Origin: Cornus controversa
Lineage: Eukaryota; Streptophyta; Magnoliopsida; Cornales; Cornaceae
Assembly: GCA_026545225.1 (NCBI GenBank)
Contig: CM048849.1
Span: 13,213,541-13,277,540, forward strand
DNA length: 64,000 nt
Direction of reading: 5' to 3'
Shown in pieces: positions 35,478-45,953 of this stretch (its first letter is position 1; each line of letters starts with the position of its first letter). Both the position numbers and the translations under genes were made by a program. The notes beneath the pieces are model-generated. The model was not told the DNA's origin and ran no database searches. It saw only the letters and a list, made by a program, of their open reading frames with translations.

Positions 35478-35960
35478 ATGGGTTTGATCAGTTATGAAAT
35501 GGAGATTAGCTCCTCAATCCCTCCGGCCAAGATGTTCAAGGCCTTCGTTCTTGATGCCGACAACCTTATCCCCAAGATATTGCCGCAAGCTATTAAGAGT
35601 GTTGAAATCATCCAAGGGGATGGAGGAGTTGGAACTGTCAAGGTCATCTCTTTTGGCGAAGGTAGCCAATTCAAGAGCGTGAAACACCAGGTTGATGGGC
35701 TTGACAAAGACAACTTTGTCTATAGTTACAGCATCATCGAAGGTGATGCTCTTATGGGTGTACTTGAAAAAATATCTTACGAGATCAAGATCGAAGCTTC
35801 CTCTGATGGAGGATCCACATGCAAGAACAGTAGTAAATACCACACCAAAGGCGATGTTGGGATCACAGAGGACCAAATCAAGGGTGGCAAAGAAAAGGCC
35901 TTGGGAATGTTCAAGGCTGTTGAGGCATACCTCTTGGCAAATCCTGATGCCTATAACTAA
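35478..35960 (+). CDS. PR-10 / Bet v 1-family protein, copy 1
   Basis: The predicted protein has 160 residues, the standard length for the family. PR-10 proteins are small cytosolic proteins with a large hydrophobic cavity that binds plant ligands such as flavonoids, cytokinins or sterols; many are induced by stress or infection and some are allergens. Visible features are the glycine-rich loop GDGGVGT at residues 47-53 with Lys55 after it, and a full match to the Bet v 1 signature from Gly89 to Tyr121 (conserved Glu97, Ser100, Gly111-Gly112, Lys116). The C-terminal helix [11 protein letters not shown] carries Glu149. There is no signal peptide or membrane segment. The start is the ATG at 35478: an in-frame ATG at 35355 lies upstream of the TATA box. 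No intron interrupts the frame, although most family members have one near codon 62. The N-terminal [16 protein letters not shown] pattern recalls the kiwifruit Act d 8 group, but that assignment is inference. Confidence 0.95.
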   Translation: MGLISYEMEISSSIPPAKMFKAFVLDADNLIPKILPQAIKSVEIIQGDGGVGTVKVISFGEGSQFKSVKHQVDGLDKDNFVYSYSIIEGDALMGVLEKISYEIKIEASSDGGSTCKNSSKYHTKGDVGITEDQIKGGKEKALGMFKAVEAYLLANPDAYN

Positions 35961-36079
35961 ATATATGTATACTGAGATATACATATGGTAACCATATGAG
36001 AGGGCTTTTGTATTATTAATTTAAGGCGTGGCTTTCTATTCTTTTCCTCATGTCTTACTTAAATTGCCCTCGGCTTTTT

Positions 36080-36085
36080 AATAAG
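36080..36085 (+). terminator. Probable polyadenylation signal of copy 1
   Basis: AATAAG, about 120 bp after the stop codon, within a 3' region conserved with copy 2 (AATAAGGG..AAAAATTGTAATCACCCA). The match to AATAAA is imperfect, so the call is tentative. Confidence 0.4.
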
Positions 36086-36248
36086 GGAAAAAATTGTAAT
36101 CACCCAGTATTTTAATTTGAATACTGTTTTATACTCCATTGAAGAGTTCGTGTTTTGCTATTTTAATTTGAATACTAAACTCTCCTGGTAAATTAAGCAG
36201 ATATTTGTGAATGATGTATTCTCTTTCTTTTCTTTTTTTTTCTTATTG

Positions 36249-36294
36249 AGGGTGGTGGCGCAGTTGGCTAGCGCGTACGTCTCATAGCTTCTGA
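36249..36294 (+). pseudogene. tRNA-Met (elongator) 5' half
   Basis: GGGTGGTGGCGCAG, then TTGGCTAGCGCGTACG and TCTCATAGCTTCTGA, match the 5' half of plant elongator tRNA-Met. They cover the acceptor 5' strand, the D arm with a box A-like TGGCGCAGTTGG, and the anticodon arm with CAT. The match stops just after the anticodon stem; the variable loop, T arm and box B are absent. It is therefore a truncated tRNA pseudogene rather than a working gene. It lies 289 bp after the PR-10 stop codon in the same orientation. Confidence 0.8.
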
Positions 36295-36896
36295 CGTATT
36301 AATTTTCTTTGGAATTACAAGTTTTTTTGACACTGGCTTAGAATATTTTCCATGCATACTCAATTTCCACAAAGTAATGGCACTGGCTTAGAATATTTTT
36401 AAAATGAACATACCAAAAAGGAGAGTCCCTTCTAGATTTTTTGACACTGGCTTAGAAAATTTACAAAAGAATAGAAGGTATTCTTTTCACGAGACCCAAA
36501 GATGAGAGAACAAGAAATTCATATTCAGTATCTAGCTAAGTTTTTTAATGATTCTTATATGCATCAAACAACTAGTTTTTTCTAGTCCAATTTTCTAAAA
36601 TTCTTATTGCATTTACCTTCCACATTTTTAAGTAAAAGATTTTACCTTATTTGAAAATTTGAACCTTGTTTTTCCGTAGTTATTCAATTTACAAATAAAT
36701 TAAAATCTTTTATTCATCAAAAATACATTAAAAATGAAGCAGGCAGTCTCTCCAAGATCAAAAGCTAGATTGGATTTGAATAGGTAAGATTTGGATTTTT
36801 AGGTTTTCACCTTCTTTGTTCCTCTACATTATTGTCGATTTTTTTATCGCTCCTTGAAGAAGTAATTGATTGGACATGTTCTTGATGAACATTCGG
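36295..36896. other. Intergenic region with a threefold CACTGGCTTAGAA word
   Basis: The word CACTGGCTTAGAA occurs near 36332, 36381 and 36442, each followed by an AT-rich run. No gene is visible. The right end is next to the Athila-type gag remnant. Confidence 0.6.
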
Positions 36897-37169
36897 TCAC
36901 ATATGCCCCTTGGGATTTCTAACTTGTTGGCTAGACAATTTTCCCTCTTCTCTCCTTGGAAGTCCATGAAAACAAGATAATAAATTGATTGTAGAGTACT
37001 TTATTTCAAAATAATTCGCCGCCACATTCGGAAATAGAATGCAAGAAGAAGAAGCATATGTAATCGGAAGATAGTAGTCCCGAAGAACTTTCACTTCTGG
37101 TGGAGGTGGAGGTGGTAGTTGTCTATCATCATCATTAGCCATATCCTCTGTCTTATGTTCTCTAAACAA
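36897..37169 (-). pseudogene. Athila/Tat-type gag N-terminal fragment
   Basis: The minus-strand translation has a proline run and VLRDYYLPITYASSSCILFPN, then ANYFEIKYSTINLLSCFHGLP. This is the characteristic RDY..P....CI..P...A..FEIK...I..L..F.GLP start of Gag in Athila/Tat/Ogre elements. It could be mistaken for a small proline-rich host gene. The adjoining tRNA-Asp primer site and LTR show it is part of the element. Confidence 0.75.
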
Positions 37170-38942
37170 TATAGGGTCCCTAGAGATTCCTCTGCATTAT
37201 CTAAGAGTTCGTTCAAGTTCAAGATCACAAGGAAACAAAGGCAATAACAATGATCTCCTACCAAGCATGCACGTAAAACTAAAAACAAATATATTATGCA
37301 CAAAATAAAAAATAAAAAAATAAGTGCAAGAAATTTAAATACAACAACTCACAAAATGTCCCGAATCGGTTTTGAATCCTTGAGTGGAAAACTTTGCATC
37401 TAGCAACCAAGGACTAGAAAAAAAAATGAAACTTAAAACAAAGAATTAAAAGAATTCCTAAACTAAGAATTAAACTAGATTTAGTCTTTCAATTTAACAA
37501 TTGAACAATAGTCCCCGGTAATGGCGCCAAAATTTGATGCGGTATTTTTGTGTTGCCTATCAAACATAATTTTTACCATTCGCAATAGAACGAATCCTTG
37601 GTAGGATAGGGCTATAGAGGGTGCCGATCTCACAAAGACTACATGGGTTAATTGTCTAGTTATAGATTAATTCCGGTTCAATTCAAGGAACGAATTTGGA
37701 TTATTTGTTTAAACTATTGCATGTAATGGAAACTGCGTTAATTAAAATGAGTTTAAGATAAAGAGATAGAACTAGGGTTTAGATTACGCCACTAGCTTCA
37801 TAATTCTAACCAATTGCAATTAAGAGGGAAAATCAATATAAATAAGTAACTATGACTCGTGTGGCTTGTGGCTCACAATGACGTCGTCAAGATAATATGT
37901 GAACCCTAATTAAGCATAGTACATCTTTAATTAGCATAACTTGTCTACCTAACTACGTTAAACTAATTACTTACTTAACTACGTGCAGTACAAATCATAT
38001 TCTCTAAGTATGGACTTTCAAAGCAAGAGTTGACACGTTCAAAAAGAACAATTACAAAGCCATCATACTTATAATCACGAAAAATAAGCATGTCTTGAGA
38101 TCATTTGAAATAAATTAAGTTCTTGGACAAGAAGTATAGTTTGCTACAAATGAATTTATAAATATAAAATACTTGTATTAAAAACAAGCTTCATGGTAAT
38201 GTAATTTTACATATAAGATAACAAAATCCCCAATTTAAAGCAACTATAACATAATTACTTGGTTAAGGTTTCATCAAAACCCTAGAGAGGTGTTTAGTTG
38301 ATCATGATGAGAAAGAAATGCCCTATAGACAAAGGAAATCTAAGCTTCATGTGATCTTCAAATCTTTGTCAATGCCTAGCTTCTTGGTGTTTCTCTCTTT
38401 AGAACTCTCTATGTAAAAACTATATCTCAGTGTATATCTAAGTCTCTTGTATGATACTATATTACATGTTTATTTGAATTTAGGTTGAAAATATCCTAGA
38501 AAAATCGTGCCAAGCTTGTTAAGGAAGATTCACAATCAAGTGGACAAGTGGCCAAGTGGGTGACAATGACAGGTGTTTGTTTGCCTTTTTATGATTGATC
38601 ATAATGTGAAATATAATCCATCGTAATTACAATTCATCGTAATATCACTTATGATTGATTGTAATTGCTTGTCTTTTCAATTTGTTGGTTTGACCTATTT
38701 GTCCCTCGTTGGCTTAGCCCACATGAAAATGACTCTTCACATGATTTTGGAACACAGAGTGGCGATGCTTGCTCACATAACAATCATTGAGTGATTGAAA
38801 TCACCGGAAATGGCCGCATTTTCGGGATAGGCCCAGAAAATAAGAAAAATACAAAAATAACATAATTTTATACAAAAATACAAATAAGATATTAACGTAC
38901 ACAGTTAAAAGAGCGTGAATGTGCAACATTCACTGCTTATCA
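36897..38942 (-). mobile_element. Athila/Tat-type element, 5' fragment
   Basis: A minus-strand fragment. The 5' LTR is 37538-38942 (1405 bp; minus-strand start TGATAAGCAGTGAATG). The primer-binding site TGGCGCCATTACCGGGGA (37529-37512) matches tRNA-Asp, as is usual for this lineage. A leader and the first part of gag (36897-37169) follow. The remainder is missing. It separates the two PR-10 genes. The LTR start is nearly the same as those at 1923 and 53413. It is a broken fossil. Confidence 0.82.
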
Positions 38943-38954
38943 ATATACAAAGGA

Positions 38955-39170
38955 AGCATTAGAAGTAGTTGTTGAGTTTTCAAATGACAGTAGTGTCATG
39001 TCACTCTGAGTTAAATAAATAGACCTCTATTGCTTTATCTATTACACGCCATGTATTTATAGCCGCAAGCTTGTCCTCTGACCTAAAAGCAAAAGTTGTT
39101 GATAGCATTTCATATCTAATCTTTTAAACTTTGAATCTAATATGAGACAAGAACCTCTAACACTAGTCCT
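38955..39170 (-). mobile_element. Ty1/copia LTR fragment
   Basis: In inverted orientation this matches the LTR start at 6015-6200. Shared words include GTCATGTCACTCTGAGTTAAAT, TTGTCCTCTGAC and CAAGAACCTCTAACA, the complement of the TGTTAGAGGTTCTTG start. Only the first part of the LTR is present. It ends about 600 bp before the second PR-10 gene. Confidence 0.75.
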
Positions 39171-39407
39171 TTCTAAAAGATGGATGAGACATCCACGTTA
39201 GATGTGTGTTTTAACCAAATAAAGTGATTTAGAAAATATTTATAATTTTTTTATTTCTCAAAAGTTGAAGATATTTTGAAAAATAGATTATCTTTTTACA
39301 TTGAATATGCAACTATGAAAAAAATTTTGAGACATCTAAAAACGAATATAAGAATTTGTGATGTCGACATGTGCAAACCAAGTCAGAAGGGCCACATTAG
39401 AATATAT

Positions 39408-39454
39408 GGTCAAAATATTTTGTGGGGGCAAATCAAAGATGGTTGACTTTGACT
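39408..39454 (+). promoter_or_regulatory. Cluster of W-box cores upstream of second PR-10 gene
   Basis: GGTCAAA (39408-39414, the complement of TTTGACC) and two adjoining TTGACT words (39443-39448 and 39449-39454) lie about 220-260 bp upstream of the TATA box. TTGAC(C/T) is the core bound by WRKY factors, which are known regulators of PR-10 genes. Their presence is seen; their use is inferred. Confidence 0.5.
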
Positions 39455-39670
39455 ATCCTATTTGCAAGTCATGTGCTGCCATTTCATACCATATATCCCA
39501 ACGCTTTCTCACTTAATAATAAAACTAGCTTCTAGAGAGTCAGCTTTGCATTCCTGCATGTTTTATGTACTGAATAATTTAAGGCAAAACATGAAACTTA
39601 GGACTCCATTGTGGAATGAAAGGAGTGTTTTTATATTTCTCTTCACACATCCCAACCTTTATCCTCACTC

Positions 39671-39678
39671 TATAAATA
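39671..39678 (+). promoter_or_regulatory. TATA box of second PR-10 gene
   Basis: TATAAATA, 103 bp upstream of the start codon. The leader after it shares CATTCCCTCACACCAAAACCT with copy 1. Confidence 0.85.
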
Positions 39679-39773
39679 CCACCTCTAGCCCTCACATTCC
39701 CTCACACCAAAACCTTTCTTACAAAATAATATATCCTTTTCACTCTCCTTCACATTCAAACTCCCAAGCCGTC

Positions 39774-40256
39774 ATGGGTGTGATCAATTATGAAATGGAG
39801 ATTAGCTCCTCAATCCCTCCGGCCAAGATGTTCAAAGCCTTTGTCCTTGATGCCGACAACCTCATCCCCAAGATCTTGCCTCAAGCTATTAAGAGTGTTG
39901 AAATCATCCAAGGGGATGGAGGAGTTGGAACTGTCAAGGTCATCTCTTTTGGCGAAGGCAGCCAATTCAAGAGCGTGAAACACCAGGTTGATGGACTTGA
40001 CAAAGACAACTTTGTCTATAGTTACAGCATCATCGAAGGTGATGCTTTGATGGGTGTTCTTGAAAAAATCTCTTATGAGATCAAGATCGAAGCTTCCTCA
40101 GATGGAGGATCCATATGCAAGAACAGCAGTAAATACCATACCAAAGGTGATGCTGGAATCACAGAGGACCAAATCAAGGGTGGGAAAGAGAAGGCCTTGG
40201 GAATGTTCAAGGCTGTTGAGGCCTACCTCTTGGCAAATACAGATGCCTATAACTAA
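39774..40256 (+). CDS. PR-10 / Bet v 1-family protein, copy 2
   Basis: The predicted protein has 160 residues and is identical to copy 1 at 155. The differences, written copy 1 to copy 2, are Leu3Val, Ser5Asn, Thr114Ile, Val127Ala and Pro156Thr. It has the same glycine-rich loop (47-53), full Bet v 1 signature (89-121) and C-terminal helix, so the same type of ligand-binding defence or storage role is expected in the cytosol. It begins MGV, the commonest start in the family. It is also intronless. The start is set by the ATG after the TATA box; in-frame ATGs farther up lie before the promoter. The duplicated block spans roughly the TATA box to 240 bp past the stop (35360-36190 versus 39666-40480). 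The upstream promoter is unrelated between the copies and has W-box cores only here. Confidence 0.95.
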   Translation: MGVINYEMEISSSIPPAKMFKAFVLDADNLIPKILPQAIKSVEIIQGDGGVGTVKVISFGEGSQFKSVKHQVDGLDKDNFVYSYSIIEGDALMGVLEKISYEIKIEASSDGGSICKNSSKYHTKGDAGITEDQIKGGKEKALGMFKAVEAYLLANTDAYN

Positions 40257-40376
40257 ATATTTGTATACTGAGATATACATATGGTATTTATATGAGTGTG
40301 CTTTTGTATCATTAGTTAAAGGTGGTGTTTTCTATTCTTTTCCTTGATGGCTTACTTAAACTGCCTTGGGCTTTCT

Positions 40377-40382
40377 AATAAG
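40377..40382 (+). terminator. Probable polyadenylation signal of copy 2
   Basis: AATAAG at the position equivalent to the one after copy 1, inside the conserved 3' region. The match is near-canonical only. Confidence 0.4.
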
Positions 40383-40482
40383 GGGAAAAATTGTAATCAC
40401 CCATTGTTTGTAGTGTTTTATCTGATTGAAGAATTCATGTTTTACTCTTTTAATTAGAATAGTAAACTTTCCTGATAAACTA

Positions 40483-40906
40483 TGAGAATGACATGCTCAT
40501 TTTCGAGAAGATTTCTTTCTTCATCCAATTAATTTCGCATTCAGACACGCTATCATGAACATTGGAGTCGGTAATAATGAGACTAGTCTATGAATATTGA
40601 AACCATATCTGAATGGTGAAGTTCTCTTTTTCCACGTGGCCTAGTCTAAGTCAATATAACAAGAAATAAAAAAAAATCTAATTATTTAGTTTTTCAACTG
40701 ACCTTACCTCACACGATAGTTAGCAAAAATACATATTATATGAATAGACATACCTACGTATAATTGATAAAAACTTTCATTTTCCGTGCAGGTTTCAAAG
40801 TCAGCAAATAATACTTGTATTTTTATGTTGGATCATATGAAAAATGTATTAAACATTTTACGTTTATATATACATTATGAAAAATGCTTCATTTACTTAA
40901 AAAAAC
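40483..40906. other. Intergenic region downstream of second PR-10 gene
   Basis: AT-rich sequence without a recognisable gene or repeat. It ends at AAAAC (40902-40906), the left copy of a possible 5-bp target repeat for the composite insertion. Confidence 0.6.
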
Positions 40907-41382
40907 TGAAATACCCCCACAAAATTTCGTGCATGAGGTGGCCAGTCTCATATACAAAACCTGAGGGATACAACAACTGGTAGCAACAAGCACATGACAA
41001 AAGATAGAATAAAATAAATTCTAAAACCTGAACAGAAAATCTCACTGAATTGAAATATAATCATTAAATAACTGAGTACGTATTTGTTAATACAATTTAG
41101 AAGTCCCGTAACTCGAAGACCCCTTAATCAGAAAGAACAAAAGTTTGCAACCCTAAATTAAAACCAACAACCAAAGTCTCCATAAAGTTGATGGTTTGAA
41201 TTCTTGAAGACAAAGATAAATTCCTACCCTGAGACTGATGAGAAGAGATGTTTGTCACAACCAACTATAAAACTCTATTCTCGCAGTGGAATCTGTCTAA
41301 GACCTGAAACATCAACAAAGTGGGTTAAATCCACGAGCAAGTTCTCTCTACTACATCCCAATCAAACAACCAATATACATAC

Positions 41383-44300
41383 TGTAATACTCCAAAAATT
41401 TGGACGTCAATTATTATTATTAATTCATGTGAAATGCCTTGTTTCTATATTTTATCATTTTATGTGAGTTGCTTTTCTTTTATATGCATTTTATCATTTC
41501 ATGTTAATTAATAAGTTTGATTGTTATCATTTTATGTGGATTGTTTATGTTTTATAGATTCTAAATTATTTCATGTGAATTTCTCTAGTTTTTTTTTTAT
41601 CATTTTATGTGAATTATTTATTGATTATGTATTGTTTAATTTAAATCTTTTAAATGCTTTGGATTGGGTTAGGGAGGAATCTGGGTTAGAATGGTTAGGC
41701 TAGGGATATGCTTAAGTTGATGGGCCAGGGTTATGGTTATATTATTATTATTATTATTTAGTTTTAGAATAATTATAATTAAGACAAAAAGAAAATAAGA
41801 GACTAGGATTTTTGACATTTGCTTACGCACAGAAACCAAGGGAGTAAACGAAAGAGAGAAAGAAGTGAATGAATGATTGGGTAAACGAGTTGTTGAATCG
41901 TCAAAGAGGCAAATTCGAACTCTTCTCTTCCCCTTTGAATCTGTATACATATATATTATTTGTATATACATGTTGCTGGAATATATGTATAATATATATA
42001 TTAATTGTATAGATATGTTGCTAGAAATTTGTATGCATTTAATTGTGAAATTAAATGATTTTTCAGATAATTTTGTGAATTAAACATGAAGATTTTGGAG
42101 TTTTGGTACTGTTTTAAGGTATTTTTGTATATGTATATACATGTATATATGATTGTATAGGCGGGTGTATATATATATATATGTACGAACATGAAATTTG
42201 GGTCTACTGTGTTTATCATTTTTGAGGGTTTTGATTCTGGTCAATAGGTAGATCTTGCTTCCCAGAACAATCCTTGACAATTTAGTTGTGAACCGTTAGG
42301 TAGATTGACGGGAATCTCACTTTGAAATTTTATATTTTTGAAACTTGAAATTGGGCATTTTTGCTTTAGGCCACGAGAGGGCGTGAATTTGGTACCAATG
42401 TATAGCTTAGATTGAGAAGAGTTCAATGGTATATTCATAAGCGCGATTCGGTACCCGGAATTGACCAAGAAATGGTCAGAAAGTTCTGCCACTATTGTTG
42501 AACATGGAAGTTCAGGTGAGGGAAGAAGGAAAGAAAGAAAAAAAAAAGAAAAAGGAAAAGAAAAGGAAGGGGGCAGCACCCCTCATGCGCGCCGCCGGCG
42601 CGTGGGGGCGTGTGCCACCAGCGACGGTGCCTATTGGTGGCCGAAAAAGTATTTTTGGGCCCCACTCACCGGGGCCCACCTCTAGATCCATTCTGAATTG
42701 TTTTAATATTTATTTTGTATTTTTGAAACTTTTGGAAAAACTTGAAATTTTGAAAAATCATTTTCTTTAAAATACTTTTATGATTCCAAAAATTTCTAAA
42801 TTTTTATTGTAAGTTCCTGGATATTCAATGAACTTGGGTTTACATTTTTTTGTTTAAATGAGCTCCCCTTGTAGTTCAATTGATTTTTAAAGTGTCCAAA
42901 AGTTGGGTTTTTCATGTTCTTTTATTTTTAAAAATACTTTTATAATTCCAAAAATTCTAAAAAGTTTATGTCAACTTTCTGGGGGTTTAAGGAGCTTGGG
43001 TTTTAAATTTCATGTCGAGATGATTTCCCCTTGTAGTTCAATTGATTTTTTAAATTGTGTAAAAATTGGATTTTTCACTTTCTTTTATTTTAGAAAATAC
43101 TTTTATAATTCCCAAAATTTCCAAAATTTTACTGTAACTTTCTGGAGGTTAAATACACTTGAGTTTAAATTTTCATCTCGAAATGAGCTTTCCTTGGTTT
43201 TCAATTAATTTTTAAAGTGTCTAAAAGTTGGGTTTTCACCTTGTTTTATTTTTTAAAAAATATTTTAAAATTCCAGAAAATTCTTAAAAAATTCAAGTAA
43301 CTTATTAGTAGTAAAATTCACCTGGTTTTTAAATTTCAAGTAAAAATGAGTTTACCTTGAGGATGTATCGGTTTTATAAGTATGCTTTTGACTATGCTTT
43401 ATTTAAATTCCCGAAAATATTAGAAAATTTTCAGAATGTTTTAACACGGTTTTAGGGATAGAATAGGCCTGAGAACTTAAATTCGAGTTAGGTTTTGACT
43501 CCCTTGAAGGTTTGGATAAATTGGAGGTTTGATTGGATGTTTGCTTCTAAAGTGATTAATTGTGTTATTTTATTTACTTGAATGTATTTTCCTTTAATGA
43601 TATAAGTGCCCATGAAATACTTGATTATAGTTTACTTGTGAATGATTTGTCTTATGGCGATAATTTCATACCGGATTATTTGAGTTACTTGATTTGTTCA
43701 AATTAAAATCATAATGCACAGTGTTTATTGTATGTTTCATATTGAGAATGCATCTATATATTTTATTTCACATGTAAGGATTGCCCGACGTATCAGAATC
43801 GCCCATACCTAAAAAGGTATCTATACATTTTATTTGGCATGTAAGGATTGCCCGGCATGTCAGGATCGCCCATACCTAATAAGGTATCTATACATTTTAT
43901 TTGGCATGTACGGATTGCCCAGCGTGTCAAGATCGCCCATACCTAATAAGGTATCTATACATTTTATTTGGCATGTAAGGATTGTCCGGCGTGTCAGGAT
44001 CTCCCATACCTAATAAGGTATCTATACCTTATATTTGGCATGTCAAGATTGCCTAGATTTAATAAAATGCATGCATATGTTTTTTTATTTTTGAACTTAA
44101 AGAATGTGTTTATTGTTGAATGATAAGGATTTGTTGGGACAATGTATAAGATGATTTTAATTTTTGAAAACATGAACTAGGTAGGGAATCACCAGTATGT
44201 ATATACCTATACCTATTAAGGTATCAAAAGATAAAGTGGTGATATATTAGGATTGCTTAACTTGATATTATTTCATGTTATGTTTATTTCTGCTGAACTT

Positions 44301-44770
44301 AAGGAATGTGTTCACTTTTGCATAATAAGGGTTTAGGTGGAACATTATAAATAATGATTATTATTTTGGAAACATGAAACTGGATAAAAGAATAACTTGT
44401 ATGTTAAATCTATGGATTTCTTTTGTGTCCCTTATACTGAGGGTATATATATTGGTTCTCTAATTAGGATGTACGGGATAGAAATTGCTCATGAGTTTAA
44501 CCCACTTTGTTGACATTTCAGGTCCCAGACAGGTTCCCCCGTAAGGTTAGAGTACTAGGGTTGGGTTACAGGACTTCCAAATTGTATTAGCAAACATATA
44601 ATTATTTGTTTACCAGTTATTTCAATTCAGTGGAATTTTCTGTTCAAATTTTAGAATTTATTTTATTGTCTTTTGTATTGTATGCTTGTTACTACCAATT
44701 GTATGTATCTCCCAGATTTTGTGTATGAGATTGGCCACCTCATGCGCGAAATTTTCTGGGCGGTATTTCA
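41383..44770 (+). mobile_element. Chromovirus solo LTR, 3.4 kb
   Basis: The segment starts TGTAATACTCC and ends GCGGTATTTCA. It is flanked by perfect repeats CATAC (41378-41382 and 44771-44775). It is inserted in an opposite-orientation LTR of the same family. Features inside include a GC-rich block (42580-42690), four rounds of a degenerate TTTTA(T/A)AATTCC...GGGTTTTNA segment (42760-43300) and a minisatellite with 67-bp units (43775-44050). Confidence 0.88.
43775..44050. repeat. LTR minisatellite, 67-bp unit
   Basis: Units begin GGCATGTAAGGATTGCCCGGC and contain CATACCTAATAAGGTATC. Starts at 43836, 43903 and 43970 give a 67-bp period. The same core words as in the 45-bp form at 14358-14490 are present in inverted orientation. 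Confidence 0.85.
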
Positions 44771-45169
44771 CATACCCACAGTATGAGGGTCACAAGAGGA
44801 ATATATAGATATAGCATACAAGTCCTTCCTTAACCAGTTCATTTTTTCAAAACAACAATCATCCTTTACAATGTTCTATCAAAATCCTTATCATGCAAAA
44901 GTGAACACATTCTTTAAGTTTAGAAGAAATAAAATATCAACATGTATAACATCAAGTTTAAGCAATCCTAACATGCCATAATTTTTATCCTTTGATACCT
45001 TAATAGGTATAAGTATAATTCATGTTTTCATAAATAAATAAATAAAATCAACTTATACATTATCCCAACAAACCCTTATCATTCCGCAATGAACACATTC
45101 TTTAAGTTCAAAATAAAGAAACATATGCAATCATTTTATTAAATCTAGGTAATCCTGATATGCCAAATA

Positions 45170-45525
45170 TAATGTATAGATACCTTATTAGGTATTGGCG
45201 ATCCTAACACTTCTGCTAATCCTAACATGCCAAATATAATGTATATATACCTTATTAGGTATTGGTGATCCTGACACGCCTAACAATCCGGACATGCCAC
45301 ATATAATATATAGATATTTTATTAGGTATTGGCAATCCTGACACGCCTAGCAATCCTGACATGCCAAATATCATGTATAGATATCTTATTAGGTACTGGT
45401 GATCCTGACACACCTGGCAATCCTGACATGCCAAATATAATGTATAGATACCTTATTAGGTATTGGCGATCCTGACACGCCTTGCAATCCTGATATGCCA
45501 AATATAATGTATAGATATCTTATAT
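45170..45525. repeat. LTR minisatellite in the composite insertion
   Basis: Five or so units of CCAAATATAATGTATAGATACCTTATTAGGTATTGGCGATCC..., each with a GGCAATCCTGACATGCC-like word. This is the inverted form of the units at 43775-44050. The run ends abruptly where pol sequence begins at about 45532. Confidence 0.82.
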
Positions 45526-45531
45526 TATATT

Positions 45532-45950
45532 TGGAGTTGGCAGCCGTGGGTTTTACTTTGAGGATTTGGAGGCATTATCTCGTGGGTGCGACCTTCAAAT
45601 TGATCAGCGACCACAAGAGTTTGCAGCATCTATTTTCACAAAAAAGCTTAATATGAGACAACGCAAGTGGTTGGAATTTATGAAAGACTATCATTTTTCC
45701 ATCTAGTACCACCCAGGGAAAGCGAATGTAGTAGTTGATGCGCGTAGTGGCCGACCATATGATAGTTTATCTGCCCTATTCGAAGCAGAGTTGAATGACT
45801 TGAGTAGTGTTGATGCCTTAGCTGATGCCTTTGTAACATGTGTGGTGGTTACACTTACAATTATATGAAGGGTAGTTACAGAACAACTTACTAACCCATA
45901 GTGCATAGAGAAGGTGACCGAGTTAAAATCTGGCGAGGTACCACTTTATA
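45532..45950 (+). pseudogene. Chromovirus pol fragment (RNase H to integrase N-terminus)
   Basis: The sequence is parallel to 59625-60045 of the plus-strand chromovirus, from the end of RNase H (FRLF/FKLISDHKSLQHL-like, W.EF.KDYHF) to just before the integrase zinc finger. Both edges are abrupt. It is a fossil fragment within the composite insertion. Confidence 0.82.
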
Positions 45951-45953
45951 CAG

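Noticed and set aside
35514-35984. 156-residue minus-strand frame over PR-10 copy 1
   Set aside because: It is the antisense shadow of the PR-10 coding region. The same applies to shifted frames at 35494, 35692, 39790 and 40054.
36897-37169. Small proline-rich host gene
   Set aside because: The motif order, the tRNA-Asp primer site and the LTR next to it show it is the gag start of an Athila/Tat element.
42461-42770. Lys/Glu-rich frames at the GC block of the solo LTR
   Set aside because: The equivalent blocks in the other chromovirus LTRs do not keep the frame, and no domain is visible.
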